From Aeoliella mucimassa (GTDB taxonomy: Bacteria > Planctomycetota > Planctomycetia > Pirellulales > Lacipirellulaceae): a stretch of 64,000 bases of DNA. Within the stretch, counting starts at the first letter, position 1. Every line of letters starts with the position of its first letter. Position numbers and translations under genes: made by a program. The notes below the pieces were generated by a model, which saw nothing but the letters and a program-made list of their open reading frames with translations, made no database searches and was not told the origin of the DNA. Positions 9,855 through 18,359 of this stretch are shown here, in pieces. The DNA is taken from contig NZ_CP036278.1 in NCBI RefSeq assembly GCF_007748035.1, forward strand, positions 5,518,001 to 5,582,000. The letters run 5' to 3'.

Positions 9855-9953
9855 CACGCAATCGCCGCTTACCGGTAACTCGCCAGCAGTCTTCCTGCGT
9901 TTGTTTGCAGGTTGGACAGGTGCTGTTGGTGTGAGGAGATGGATTTCACTGCG

Positions 9954-10892
9954 ATGACGAACTTCTTAGTTACCGGCGGGGCAGGTTTCATTGGATCGCA
10001 CATCGCTACGGCGCTCGTCGAGCGGGGCGAGCAGGTGCGGGTGGTCGACAACCTGTCGAGCGGTTTTCGTCGCAACCTCGACCATCTGGCTGGCAAAGTC
10101 GAACTGATTGAAGGCAACGCCGGCGATGCGAAGATTATGGCCTCGGCCCTCGAAGGGGTGGAAGTCGTCTATCACGAGGCCGCGTTGGCGTCGGTCCCCG
10201 CGAGCGTCCGCGATCCGTTGCGATCGCACGCGGAATGCGCGACCGCGACGGTCAACGTGCTGACCGAAGCCCACAAGGCGGGGGCGCGAAGGGTGATTCT
10301 GGCCGCCTCGAGCGCTGCGTATGGCGATCGCCCCACGCCGATCAAGTGCGAGGACGACCCGCTCGATCCCCTCTCTCCCTACGCGGCCGCCAAGATTGCC
10401 AGCGAGTACTACTGTCAGGCGTTTACCAAGAGCTTTGGGCTCGAAACGGTTTGCTTGCGGTACTTCAATGTCTATGGCCCCCGGCAAGATCCCACCAGCG
10501 AGTACTCGGCCGTGATACCGATCTTCGTCAGCAAGATGCTGGCCGGCGAGCGCCCCACGGTTTACGGCGACGGACTGCAGTCGCGCGACTTTGTGTACGT
10601 GGCCGACGTGGTGCAGGCCAATCTGCTGGCGGCCGAGTCGACCAAAGCGGTCGGCCAGTCGATCAACGTCGCCTGCGGTCGGCAAGCAACGCTGCTCGAT
10701 TTGATCGCGGCCGTGAACGGAGCGTTGGGAACCGAGATCGAACCGATCTTCGCCGAAGCCCGCGCCGGCGACGTCCGCGATAGCCTGGCCGACGTGTCGA
10801 AGGCCAAAGAGCTGTTGGGCTACGAGCCATCGGTTGATCTTGCCGAGGGGCTCAAGCGATCGATCGATTACTATCGCGAGATTGCCAAGTGA
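9954..10892 (+). CDS. NAD-dependent sugar-nucleotide epimerase (extended SDR)
   Basis: 312 residues with the Rossmann motif VTGGAGFIGSHI, the catalytic YxxxK in SPYAAAKIASEYYC, and LRYFNVYGPRQDP, YGDGLQSRDFVYVADV and INVACGRQATLLDL, all typical of UDP-glucose or UDP-N-acetylglucosamine 4-epimerases. It probably interconverts UDP-sugars for cell-surface polysaccharide. Substrate cannot be settled from sequence alone; the S-x-x-Y box and length fit the WbpP/GalE branch. I chose the ATG at 9954, next to the Rossmann strand. An ATG at 9939 directly abuts the GAGGAG site and is less likely. Confidence 0.9.
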   Translation: MTNFLVTGGAGFIGSHIATALVERGEQVRVVDNLSSGFRRNLDHLAGKVELIEGNAGDAKIMASALEGVEVVYHEAALASVPASVRDPLRSHAECATATVNVLTEAHKAGARRVILAASSAAYGDRPTPIKCEDDPLDPLSPYAAAKIASEYYCQAFTKSFGLETVCLRYFNVYGPRQDPTSEYSAVIPIFVSKMLAGERPTVYGDGLQSRDFVYVADVVQANLLAAESTKAVGQSINVACGRQATLLDLIAAVNGALGTEIEPIFAEARAGDVRDSLADVSKAKELLGYEPSVDLAEGLKRSIDYYREIAK

Positions 10893-10914
10893 GCGGACGC
10901 TCGAACGCTGGCTG

Positions 10915-11910
10915 CTACTCTGGGGCGTCCTTGAGCATCGTAAACGTGCGGCCGAGTAGTTCCTTGAGCCCTTCGCCGGTAACCGCCGAGAAGGTAAACA
11001 CTTCGCGGCCTGTTTCGGCAGCGAGTTGCTCGGCCAGTTCGGCCGCGCCGGGGAGTTCGGCCTTGCTTACCGCGATGATTTCGGGGCGGGCCGCCAGATC
11101 GGCCGAGTACTCTTCGAGTTCCTTGCGGATGGCTTGATAGTTGGCCATCGGATCCGATTGATCCATCGGCATCGGCTCGACCAGATGCAGCAACACTCGC
11201 GTGCGCTCGACATGCCGGAGGAACTCGAGCCCCAGGCCGGCGCCGCTATGGGCCCCTTCGATCAGGCCCGGGATGTCGGCCATCACGAACTCGGTGTCGA
11301 GGTCGACTTGGACGATACCGAGGTTCGGCTTCTTGGTCGTGAACGGGTAGTTGGCAATCTCGGGCCGCGCCCGTGATACTCGACTCAGCAGCGTGCTCTT
11401 GCCCGCGTTCGGTTTGCCAAGCAGGCCGACGTCGGCAATCAGCTTCAGCTCGAACACGATCATTCGCTGCTCGCCTTCGGTACCGGGGGTCGACTCGCGC
11501 GGAACCTGATTCGTGGAGCTTTTGAAGCGTGCGTTGCCTTTGCCACCCTGCCCGCCGCGGGCGGCTACTACCTGGTCGCCGGCGTTGGCCAAGTCGCGGA
11601 GCACGAGATTGTGTTTGGAGTCGCGAACCAGCGTGCCGGGCGGGACGCGGATGATCAGGTCGTCGGCGTTCGCTCCATGGCGATTGCTGCCAGAGCCAGG
11701 CGTGCCGCTCTTGGCTCGCCAGTGTTTACGATGGGCCATCGCGGCCAGGCTGTCGACTCCGGCTTCGGCCACGACGATGATGCTGCCACCGTTGCCGCCG
11801 TCGCCGCCGTCGGGACCACCGCGGGGGATGAACTTCTCGCGACGAAAGCTCACGCACCCGTCGCCACCGCGGCCGGCTTGCAATTCGATTTCTACGCGGT
11901 CGACAAACAT
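10915..11910 (-). CDS. obgE: GTPase Obg/CgtA
   Basis: 331 residues. The N-terminal glycine-rich Obg fold (FVDRVEIELQAGRGGDGCVSFRREK, then GGDGGNGG) is followed by a TRAFAC G-domain with G1 GKPNAGKS, the switch II region DIPGLIEGAHSGAGLG and a G4-like AVSKAE. Obg acts in late 50S ribosome assembly and stringent-response control. The protein ends soon after the G-domain, with no extended C-terminal domain, as in many short bacterial Obg proteins. It lies 3' of rpmA on the same strand, which fits the common rpmA-obg pairing, but a terminator separates the two here. Confidence 0.97.
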   Translation of the reverse strand: MFVDRVEIELQAGRGGDGCVSFRREKFIPRGGPDGGDGGNGGSIIVVAEAGVDSLAAMAHRKHWRAKSGTPGSGSNRHGANADDLIIRVPPGTLVRDSKHNLVLRDLANAGDQVVAARGGQGGKGNARFKSSTNQVPRESTPGTEGEQRMIVFELKLIADVGLLGKPNAGKSTLLSRVSRARPEIANYPFTTKKPNLGIVQVDLDTEFVMADIPGLIEGAHSGAGLGLEFLRHVERTRVLLHLVEPMPMDQSDPMANYQAIRKELEEYSADLAARPEIIAVSKAELPGAAELAEQLAAETGREVFTFSAVTGEGLKELLGRTFTMLKDAPE

Positions 11911-11950
11911 GAACTTAGCGTGGGACAGGCGGGGTAGGAATGGCTAGCGC

Positions 11951-11978
11951 AAAAACAAAGGGACGCACCTGGCGTCCC
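11951..11978 (-). terminator. Intrinsic terminator of rpmA
   Basis: A 7-bp GC-rich stem (11960-11966 with 11972-11978) reads on the minus strand into TTTGTTTTTG. It lies about 50 bases after the rpmA stop and 40 bases before the obgE start, so obgE probably has its own promoter or depends on read-through. Confidence 0.8.
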
Positions 11979-12031
11979 TCTGCGACTGTTCGGTTGGCGG
12001 CACCCAGCTAGCGATGGCACCTGGCTGCTAC

Positions 12032-12280
12032 TTAGGCAGTGGGAACCACGTTTATCCGGCGACCTTCGCGGTCGAACATCACTTGGCCTTCGACCAAAGC
12101 AAACAAGGTGTAGTCCTTGCCTTGGCCAACGCCGATGCCGGGGTGGTACTTGTTGCCGAGCTGACGGATCAGGATGTTGCCCGGAATCACCTTTTCGCCG
12201 CCGTACTTCTTTACGCCGCGACGTTGGGCATTCGAATCGCGACCGTTGCGGCTCGAACCTTGACCTTTTTTATGTGCCAT
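12032..12280 (-). CDS. rpmA: 50S ribosomal protein L27
   Basis: 82 residues beginning [20 protein letters not shown], the invariant start of L27, followed by [10 protein letters not shown] and NILIRQLG. L27 reaches toward the peptidyl-transferase centre. The ATG at 12280 follows GGAGG; a longer in-frame extension upstream (to 12502) has no L27 homology and is rejected. The usual partner rplU (L21) is not next to it. Confidence 0.98.
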   Translation of the reverse strand: MAHKKGQGSSRNGRDSNAQRRGVKKYGGEKVIPGNILIRQLGNKYHPGIGVGQGKDYTLFALVEGQVMFDREGRRINVVPTA

Positions 12281-12392
12281 TTCAGGGGCCTCCACGTTGG
12301 AGTCGCGCGGCAGCAAATAAGCGAAAAATGCCGCCGCTGCGGGGTTGTACGGGTAGTTGGGGGAACAATATTCCCCTCGGAGCCTAGCTATC

Positions 12393-13367
12393 CTACCGGA
12401 AGGTCCACTGGTAGGCAACCCCCTCGTCGACGCCGTACAGGTCGGCTTTGCCGTCGGGAACACCGAAGCGAATTTCCTTCTCGTTCTCCAGGAATTCGTC
12501 ACCCGGACGCCAGAAGTTGAGCTGAAGTGTCTTGGCCGCGATTCGCCGGCCTTTGCCTGCCGGGTCGCCTGCCTGGTACTCCCCTTCGGGGTCAGCCCAG
12601 ACGTACGCGTTGGTCAGACCGCTCACGTAGATCGACAGGAAGTCCATCTCGGGGTCGACTTGCTCCCAGATCGCCACGCCCCACACGGTGTGGTCTTCGG
12701 CTTCGGTGCTGACTTCGATCGGCGTAGCCGCCATCTCGGCGTTGTTTAGCAATTCGCGACCAGGCACCTCGCGCTGGCGGATGGTTTCGACCACGCCGGG
12801 GATGATGCGATCGAGATACGCTTTGTAGATTTTCTGGCCATTCGTGTCGCGATCCTGGCCTTCGAGCACGAAGTGCGGCAGGAAGCGGACTGGCTTAGGT
12901 TCGGCCGGTTCGGCGGTGAACTCACCCAGCTCTTTTTCCACGGCTTTGAGTCGCTCGCCCGTGTTTCGCACGTTGTAAACCAGGTACCACAGCAGCTTTC
13001 GCTCGCTCTCGCCCTGGGCGTTCGGCACCTCGACCGTGACCATCCGCAGTGGTTTGAAGCTGAATTCCAGCCCCCAAACTTCGTTGGTGAACGTGGTTTG
13101 CTTGGCCTGGCTGTAGAGCGTGCGAGTCTTCGCAATCGTCGCGGGATCCCAATCGAGGGCCTGGTTGGCCGTGATCTCGATCATCGGTTTCCGGCTATAG
13201 GTTTCCTCTGAGAGAATCTCGGGTTCGATCGTCGTGATCACGCCGGGAGCAAACGTCCGTGGGCCGGAACGTTCGGGCTGGGCGGCAACTGTGTTGCCAA
13301 CGAGCGAAGTCGCGGCAAACAGGGATAGGGCAAGCAGGGATAGGGCAAGCAGACACAGTCGGTGCAT
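12393..13367 (-). CDS. Secreted protein of unknown function
   Basis: 324 residues with a signal peptide starting [17 protein letters not shown]; the leucine-alanine repeat in it is encoded by a 15-base tandem duplication near 13321-13350. The mature protein has strand-rich segments such as [17 protein letters not shown] and [16 protein letters not shown], and a phrase [28 protein letters not shown], which suggests an Ig-like or structural fold. I recognise it as a type common in planctomycete genomes but cannot name a domain. An in-frame extension to 13601 lacks a ribosome site and would bury the signal peptide. Confidence 0.7.
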   Translation of the reverse strand: MHRLCLLALSLLALSLFAATSLVGNTVAAQPERSGPRTFAPGVITTIEPEILSEETYSRKPMIEITANQALDWDPATIAKTRTLYSQAKQTTFTNEVWGLEFSFKPLRMVTVEVPNAQGESERKLLWYLVYNVRNTGERLKAVEKELGEFTAEPAEPKPVRFLPHFVLEGQDRDTNGQKIYKAYLDRIIPGVVETIRQREVPGRELLNNAEMAATPIEVSTEAEDHTVWGVAIWEQVDPEMDFLSIYVSGLTNAYVWADPEGEYQAGDPAGKGRRIAAKTLQLNFWRPGDEFLENEKEIRFGVPDGKADLYGVDEGVAYQWTFR

Positions 13368-13581
13368 GGTGGCGTAACCAGGTGAGCAGACACAGGAGCA
13401 ACGGAAGTTCTTTCCGCCATTATATTTGCTGCTGGCAATGGGAGCAAACAACGGCATAACCGCCAGGATCGATGCGATCGAATCGGCTCGCGCCGGGCCA
13501 GCAATACTAGAAGTGTAACCCGCGAAACGGGCGATGTCTGCTGTTTTAGCCCGTTCTCGCAGGGAGATAACGGAAGCACGC

Positions 13582-13626
13582 AAAAAGATACCCCTCCGCA
13601 AAGCCGAAGCTCAGCGGAGGGGTATC
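13582..13626 (-). terminator. Intrinsic terminator of the EF-hand gene
   Basis: A perfect 13-bp stem (13587-13599 with 13614-13626, 14-base loop) reads on the minus strand into TTTTTG. It lies 33 bases downstream of the stop at 13659. Confidence 0.9.
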
Positions 13627-13658
13627 AGCGGGGGGGATTGTTACGAGGCTACCGAAGG

Positions 13659-14771
13659 CTATTCGCCATCTGCCTCTGCTTGCGGACGACCGAAGCCACG
13701 GCCCGGTCCGCCAAAGCCAGGTCCACCGAATCCGGGGCCGCCGAATCCAGGACCACCTTGGCCAAAGCCGCCGCGTCCACCGCGGGCTGGGGCTTCGGCT
13801 TTCGCCTTGTCGTCGGCATCGTCGGCCTTGGCTTCATCGCCGCTGCGTCCGAAGCCACCGCGTCCGAAGCCAGCCGCCGGACCGCCCTGTCCGCCACGAC
13901 CGGGGCCGCCGAAGGCGGGGCCACCGCGACCAGGACCGCGATTACCGCGACCCTGGAACTCGGGCTTGGGGGTCTCGTCGTCGCTATCGGACTTGGCTGC
14001 CGCGCCGCGAGGGCCGAAACCACTACGTCCGGGACCACCAGCCGCTGGTCCACCTTGGCCGGGTCCGCGACCGCCACGGCCTTGGAACTCACCGCGTTGA
14101 CGAGGACCATTGGGGCCCTTCGATTGCATGGCCACGCGAGGTCCACCCCCTGTGGGTCCTCGGCGTTGGCTCATGCTGCGTTGCATATTCTGACGTACCG
14201 CTTGCATGCGTTTGGCGAGGGTCGCGAACTCTTCCTTGCTCAAAACGCCATCGTCGTTGGCGTCGAGGCGATCGAAAATCGCATCGGGCGATGGCATGCC
14301 GGTCGGCTTCGCAGCAGCTGGCTTGCCTTTGGCTGCCTTGGCCTTTGGAGACTTATCCTTGGCTAGTTTGGCCTTGTCGCCTTTGGCCTTCGCGGCATCG
14401 GGCTTGCCCTTGCCTTCTGGTTTCTTTGCACCATCGCGTGGTCCACGTTGGGCCTGCGGTCCGCGTCCTTCACGTGGTCCGCGTTGGGCCTGTGGTCCGC
14501 GACCTTCGCGTGGTCCACGTTCGGCTTGAGGTCCGCGACCATCGCGTGGTCCACGATTGGCTTGGCGTTCGGCAAACGCTTTGCGAGCGGCTTGACGTTC
14601 TTTGACGCTTAGCTCACCATCGCCATCGTTGTCGAAACGCTCGATTAGTTGCTTCATCCTCTCGGGATTGCGCTGGCCGCGTTCCCGGGCGGGTGGTCCG
14701 TCTTGTGCGTAAACGGAAGTCGCCAGCAGCATGGCCAGCGGTGTCAAGCACAGCATCAACCATTTGGTCAT
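13659..14771 (-). CDS. Secreted EF-hand protein with Gly/Arg-rich repeats
   Basis: 370 residues with a signal peptide (MTKWLMLCLTPLAMLLATS...YAQ). Two EF-hand loops are visible: DNDGDGELSVKE near residue 48 and DANDDGVLSKEE near residue 195, both with the acidic ligands in place. Between them lies a repeat array (RGPREGRGPQAQ units, then Lys/Ala-rich KAKAAKGKP), and the last ~170 residues are Gly/Arg/Phe-rich (GGPGFGGPGFGGPG-type repeats). Secreted EF-hand proteins with low-complexity tails are common in planctomycetes and are thought to bind Ca2+ at the cell surface. Role unknown. The repeat array is prone to length change between strains. Confidence 0.85.
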   Translation of the reverse strand: MTKWLMLCLTPLAMLLATSVYAQDGPPARERGQRNPERMKQLIERFDNDGDGELSVKERQAARKAFAERQANRGPRDGRGPQAERGPREGRGPQAQRGPREGRGPQAQRGPRDGAKKPEGKGKPDAAKAKGDKAKLAKDKSPKAKAAKGKPAAAKPTGMPSPDAIFDRLDANDDGVLSKEEFATLAKRMQAVRQNMQRSMSQRRGPTGGGPRVAMQSKGPNGPRQRGEFQGRGGRGPGQGGPAAGGPGRSGFGPRGAAAKSDSDDETPKPEFQGRGNRGPGRGGPAFGGPGRGGQGGPAAGFGRGGFGRSGDEAKADDADDKAKAEAPARGGRGGFGQGGPGFGGPGFGGPGFGGPGRGFGRPQAEADGE

Positions 14772-14975
14772 CGTGATCTCCTTGATCGTATCTGGAGGAT
14801 CAGGCAGAGAGCCTGTCTCGGTTGTCTAATTGTGAGCGGAGCAGAAGGGGAAACCCGCCACCGCCTAACCCGTGTGCCAAGTGCGATTTGCTAGCAACGA
14901 ACGTTTTGGCTTTCAAGAATACAAACCCCGTGTATGGCGACGGGTGTCGCAGAATTTCTTTAGCGAGAGCGCAAC

Positions 14976-15009
14976 AAAAAACCACCGAGACTCTCGCGAG
15001 CCTCGGTGG
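14976..15009 (-). terminator. Intrinsic terminator of the DUF1559 gene
   Basis: Stem 14982-14989 with 15002-15009, enclosing a second inverted CTCGCGAG, reads on the minus strand into TTTTTTG. It follows the stop at 15073. The rest of 14772-15072 is an intergenic stretch in which I see no gene. Confidence 0.85.
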
Positions 15010-15072
15010 CAATGGTTGTAACTCCACTAATCCGACCAGCGGTGGACCGCCAGTGGTCTGCTAGCGGGCGAC

Positions 15073-16158
15073 TTAGAACGCGTCGCCCGACACTGGTGGC
15101 AAGTTGCGATCGGGCGTGCCGCCAGGAGCGTACGACGAGCGGCGAGCGTTGGACGTCAATAGCTGGCCGTACACGGTCAGGTCGATGCCATCGGTAACGA
15201 ACTCCACGCGAGCGTCGCAGAACGCCATGTTCACACCACCGGGATGGTTGCTCGAGGGGTACGAATAGCAATCGTCCAATTTGTTCATGTAGATGATCGG
15301 GGCCGCGTCCTTCGAGACACCGTTGATCTTCAGCCAATTCGTGTCGCACTGTCCGTCGTTACCCGAGGCGGTGGAGTTGGTCCAACCAAAGCCGAACCAG
15401 TGAGGATTGTCTTTGAAGATGTCGTCCTTGTTTTGCGAGTTGGCCACTGGGTTGTTGTTGCCATCGACGTAGGTCCAGTAGAACGTGTAGAGGTTCTCGC
15501 TGAACATGACCGTGTTGCTCGTGCCGTCGAGAATCGAACCGATCGACACCTGCGGTGGCTTTGCGCTTTCGCGGCCGTCGGCAGCCCCCGTGCTTGGTAG
15601 TGCGTTAAGGTTAACACTGCGATCGACAAACACCCCGTTCGCAGCCGATTCGCCGACACCATTGCGGGTGGGGTCGGTCATTAGCTGACCACTGTTGGCA
15701 ACATACGACAACCAAGGGCTGCCCGGAATATCGCGGGCGTTGCTCGTGCATTCGAGCATTGGCAGTTCAGGCGTGTTCGCCGAGTCGCTCAACGACTGAG
15801 TTGCGTCCGACCAATTATCCCACAGGGCTTGCTGCTCGAGGTAGGGGAAGAGCATCACGACCCAAGTGGCCTGACGAGCCTCGGTATACTGAAAGTTGTT
15901 GTCTTTGGCGCTTCGGGTGTTCTCGATATCGTTCACGTAGCCAGGCAGGTGGCCAGCGCTCGAATCGTAGTTCTGCATCGCCAGAGCAAGCTGACGGATG
16001 TTGTTGGTGCATGTCGCGCGGCGACCCGACTCGCGGGCGCTTTGCACGGCCGGCAGCAGCAGTGCGACCAGCGTGCCGATAATCGCGATGACCACCAGCA
16101 GTTCGACCAGGGTGAAGCCGCGCATCGCTGCGTGGCGACTGGAATTGGTTTGCCTCAT
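15073..16158 (-). CDS. DUF1559 prepilin-type protein
   Basis: 361 residues. The N-terminus AMRGFTLVELLVVIAIIGTL is a type IV pilin-like cleavage/methylation motif (G-F-T-L-V-E) followed by a single hydrophobic helix. After it come RRATCTNNIRQLALAMQNY and, near the end, GGVNMAFCDARVEFVTDGID, which is the H-X9-DG end motif of the planctomycete DUF1559 family. These proteins are massively expanded in planctomycetes and are probably exported by a pseudopilin pathway; their task is unknown. The ATG at 16158 follows AGGAGAG. Confidence 0.95.
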   Translation of the reverse strand: MRQTNSSRHAAMRGFTLVELLVVIAIIGTLVALLLPAVQSARESGRRATCTNNIRQLALAMQNYDSSAGHLPGYVNDIENTRSAKDNNFQYTEARQATWVVMLFPYLEQQALWDNWSDATQSLSDSANTPELPMLECTSNARDIPGSPWLSYVANSGQLMTDPTRNGVGESAANGVFVDRSVNLNALPSTGAADGRESAKPPQVSIGSILDGTSNTVMFSENLYTFYWTYVDGNNNPVANSQNKDDIFKDNPHWFGFGWTNSTASGNDGQCDTNWLKINGVSKDAAPIIYMNKLDDCYSYPSSNHPGGVNMAFCDARVEFVTDGIDLTVYGQLLTSNARRSSYAPGGTPDRNLPPVSGDAF

Positions 16159-16854
16159 CTGTTCTCTCCTAACGTGACGAACCACTCGGGTACTTTCCAT
16201 GAGTTGCTCGCAAGTAAATGATGGGACGCGATCCGCTACGAGTTTGCCCTCGCGAGTCACGCCTGGTGTCTGGTCCAACGTGGTCGCCCGTAGGAATAGG
16301 ATCGGTAGCATAATTCAGCTCGCTGCGGGCAACACCCCGAAGCCTGGCGGAGCCAGCAGAACAGACCGGGGTGAAGGGCGACCAGCATTTCAACCTGTCT
16401 GTCCATAGTAGGGGCCAGCGCGCTTCGATGCGAGTGCACGGCTCCTAGTATTAATTTTTGCAAAGAATAAGCCATTTGTCCAGAAATAACGCTGCTTGAC
16501 CGCTTGCGGGCATCCTCTTGTGCCAGTCGCTAGCTGCACGCTGCCCCGCGGAACGGGGGCGAATGACTCCTGTCTATAGGTGTTAGACCGCGAATCTCCA
16601 CCAGTTGTAACGATTAATCGGCCGAGGGCTTCGGAGCCTCGGTCGCTTGATTCGCCGGGTGGTTTTGGTATCCTCCCTGGCTGTGGCACGGGCACCGTCG
16701 GCATGGGGTCGCGACGGGTAGGCCCTACCATAGTGCCATTCGCCCAAAACAGCCCGATTTCTTCCCGTAGCGGCTGTTTTTACCCAATGCATTGGGACTG
16801 GCGGCAAAACCACCGGCTGGCCGTATCTTCCATTTCTTGTAGGAGACACCTTTC
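16159..16854. other. Intergenic region upstream of fae and the DUF1559 gene
   Basis: About 700 bases between divergent genes, presumably holding both promoters. I find no convincing coding frame; the open frames present have no ribosome sites or recognisable content. The only structure I can point to is a 13-base hairpin sequence at 16344-16356 that recurs at 19448. Confidence 0.5.
16344..16356. repeat. Dispersed hairpin repeat, copy 1
   Basis: CTGGCGGAGCCAG can fold into a short hairpin, and the identical 13-mer (plus one more C in front) occurs at 19448-19460. Both copies are intergenic. REP-like elements of this sort are common between planctomycete genes. Confidence 0.5.
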
Positions 16855-17352
16855 ATGTCCATGTATATTGGCGAAGCCCTGGCGGGCGACGGAAACGAAA
16901 TTGCCCACATCGACCTGCTCGTCGGCAGCAAAGATGGCCCCGTAGGCGTTGCTTTTGCCAACGCACTGGCTCGTCAGAGCGAAGGCCACTCCAACCTGCT
17001 GGCCGTACTCACCCCCAACCTGGCGGTAAAGCCCGCTACGGTCATGGTTACCAAGGTCACCATTAAAGGCATGAAGCAAGCGGTGCAGATGTTCGGCCCG
17101 GCTCAGGCTGCCGTAGCCAAAGCGGTTGCCGATAGCGTCGCCGACGGCGTGATTGCCCAAGATGCTGCCGAGGACCTCGTCTGCGTTTGCGGCGTGTTCA
17201 TCCACCCCGAGGCCGAGGACGACAAGAAAATCTACGACTACAACTACGAAGCCACCAAGATGGCGATCAAGAACGCGATGGAAGGCAAGCCGACCGCCGC
17301 GGAGATGATTGCCGGGAAGGATGAAGCAGCCCATCCGTTCCGCGGATTCTAA
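16855..17352 (+). CDS. fae: Formaldehyde-activating enzyme (Fae)
   Basis: 165 residues, the usual length. Fae condenses formaldehyde with tetrahydromethanopterin to methylene-H4MPT, the first step of the H4MPT-linked formaldehyde detoxification or oxidation pathway. The protein shows the family signature YIGEALAGDGNEIAHIDLLV with the catalytic-type histidine, then GPVGVAFANALARQSEGHSN and VTKVTIKGMKQAVQMFGPAQ. The C-terminus HPEAEDDKKIYDYNYEAT also matches. The ATG at 16855 follows GGAG at 9-10 bases. An MtdB/MtdC-type dehydrogenase, which uses Fae's product, follows 108 bases downstream on the same strand. Confidence 0.97.
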   Translation: MSMYIGEALAGDGNEIAHIDLLVGSKDGPVGVAFANALARQSEGHSNLLAVLTPNLAVKPATVMVTKVTIKGMKQAVQMFGPAQAAVAKAVADSVADGVIAQDAAEDLVCVCGVFIHPEAEDDKKIYDYNYEATKMAIKNAMEGKPTAAEMIAGKDEAAHPFRGF

Positions 17353-17372
17353 GCGGCTGGAAAAACTGTTCG

Positions 17373-17412
17373 GAGGAAGGGAGAGCCTAAACTTCGTGGT
17401 TCTCCCTTCCTC
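17373..17412 (+). terminator. Hairpin between fae and the dehydrogenase gene
   Basis: An 11- to 12-bp perfect stem (17373-17384 with 17401-17412, 16-base loop) follows the fae stop. It is not followed by a strong T-run (CTACTGCTTTC), so it may be a partial terminator or an mRNA-stabilising 3' end that lets fae be expressed above the downstream gene. Confidence 0.55.
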
Positions 17413-17460
17413 TACTGCTTTCTACGCTCGCTCCCGCCCACGCTCTTACTTCGGGTCAAC

Positions 17461-18333
17461 ATGCCAGCCAAGATTCTTATCTGCCTCGATACCGACCCTC
17501 AGCCGAGCGTGTTCGATAGCGTGGTGGCAGTCGACTCGGGGGCCGACCATCTGTTCCGCCATGCGGGCGTGACCCCCGACGTGGTTCGCGACTTGGTCTA
17601 CGGAGCCATCTTCACCCGAAGTCCGGGCGAGCTGCATGACACTGCGATTTTCGTCGGCGGCAGCGACGTTGCCCTCGGCGAGCAAGTGCTGGCCGAGGTG
17701 GTCAACACTTGCTTTGGCCCGATGCGAGTATCGGCCATGCTCGACTCGAGCGGTTCCAATACCACGGCCGCCGCGGCGGTGCTGGCCGCTGGCCGGCACG
17801 TAGAACTTGCCCAATCGACCGCCACGGTGCTGGCCGCTACCGGCCCGGTGGGCCAGCGAGTGGTCCGTATGCTGGCCGAAGACGGCGCCCGCGTTCGACT
17901 CTGCTCCCGGCGACTCGCGAGCGCCGAAGCCACTGCCGAGTCGATTCGCCAGCAGTTGCCAGCGGCCAAGATCGAGTGTTTCGCCACGGCCGACGAAGCG
18001 GGACTGCGACAGTCGCTCACCGGCTCGAACCTGGTATTCGGCTGCGGAGCAGCAGGGGTCGAGTTGCTGCCAGCAGCGGTTCGCAGCGACTTCGCCGACT
18101 TGCAAGTCGCGATCGATCTGAACGCGGTACCGCCGGTCGGCATCGAGGGGATCGAGGTCGGCGACAAAGCGATCGAACAGGCAGGCACCCTCTGCTACGG
18201 AGCCATCGGTATCGGTGGCACCAAGATGAAAATCCACCGCGCGGCCATCGCCCGACTCTTCACGGCCAACGACCTGGTGCTCGACGCCCCGCAGATTTAC
18301 GCGCTGGGCAAAGAAATCGAAGCGGGTAAATAA
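17461..18333 (+). CDS. mtdB/mtdC: NAD(P)-dependent methylene-tetrahydromethanopterin dehydrogenase (MtdB/MtdC type)
   Basis: 290 residues. It starts KILICLDTDPQPSVFDSVVA and carries DSGADHLFRHAGVTPDVVRDLVYGAIFTR in the substrate half, then a Rossmann motif VLAATGPVGQRVVRMLAEDGA. This matches the bacterial methylene-H4MPT dehydrogenases MtdB and the planctomycete class MtdC. It oxidises methylene-H4MPT to methenyl-H4MPT with NAD(P)+. Which subclass and which cofactor cannot be decided by eye. Its position right after fae makes a two-step C1 unit; the other pathway genes (mch, fhc) are not in the window. Confidence 0.9.
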   Translation: MPAKILICLDTDPQPSVFDSVVAVDSGADHLFRHAGVTPDVVRDLVYGAIFTRSPGELHDTAIFVGGSDVALGEQVLAEVVNTCFGPMRVSAMLDSSGSNTTAAAAVLAAGRHVELAQSTATVLAATGPVGQRVVRMLAEDGARVRLCSRRLASAEATAESIRQQLPAAKIECFATADEAGLRQSLTGSNLVFGCGAAGVELLPAAVRSDFADLQVAIDLNAVPPVGIEGIEVGDKAIEQAGTLCYGAIGIGGTKMKIHRAAIARLFTANDLVLDAPQIYALGKEIEAGK

Positions 18334-18359
18334 AGGGCTCTCCGAGCACGATTGCTACT
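18334..18359. repeat. Dispersed 26-base repeat, copy 1
   Basis: A 26-base sequence starting AGGGCTCTCCGAGC recurs at 19398-19423 with only two mismatches. The second copy holds the perfect hairpin GGGCTC-TCC-GAGCCC. Copy 1 lies right after the stop of the mtdB/mtdC-type gene and covers the last five bases of the convergent ankyrin gene. It may act as a bidirectional transcription end or a REP element. Confidence 0.55.

Noticed and set aside
8529-9857. Long antisense frame opposite the ExeA-like gene
   Set aside because: Composition (His/Arg-rich) is that of a shadow frame; the plus strand has clear Walker motifs.
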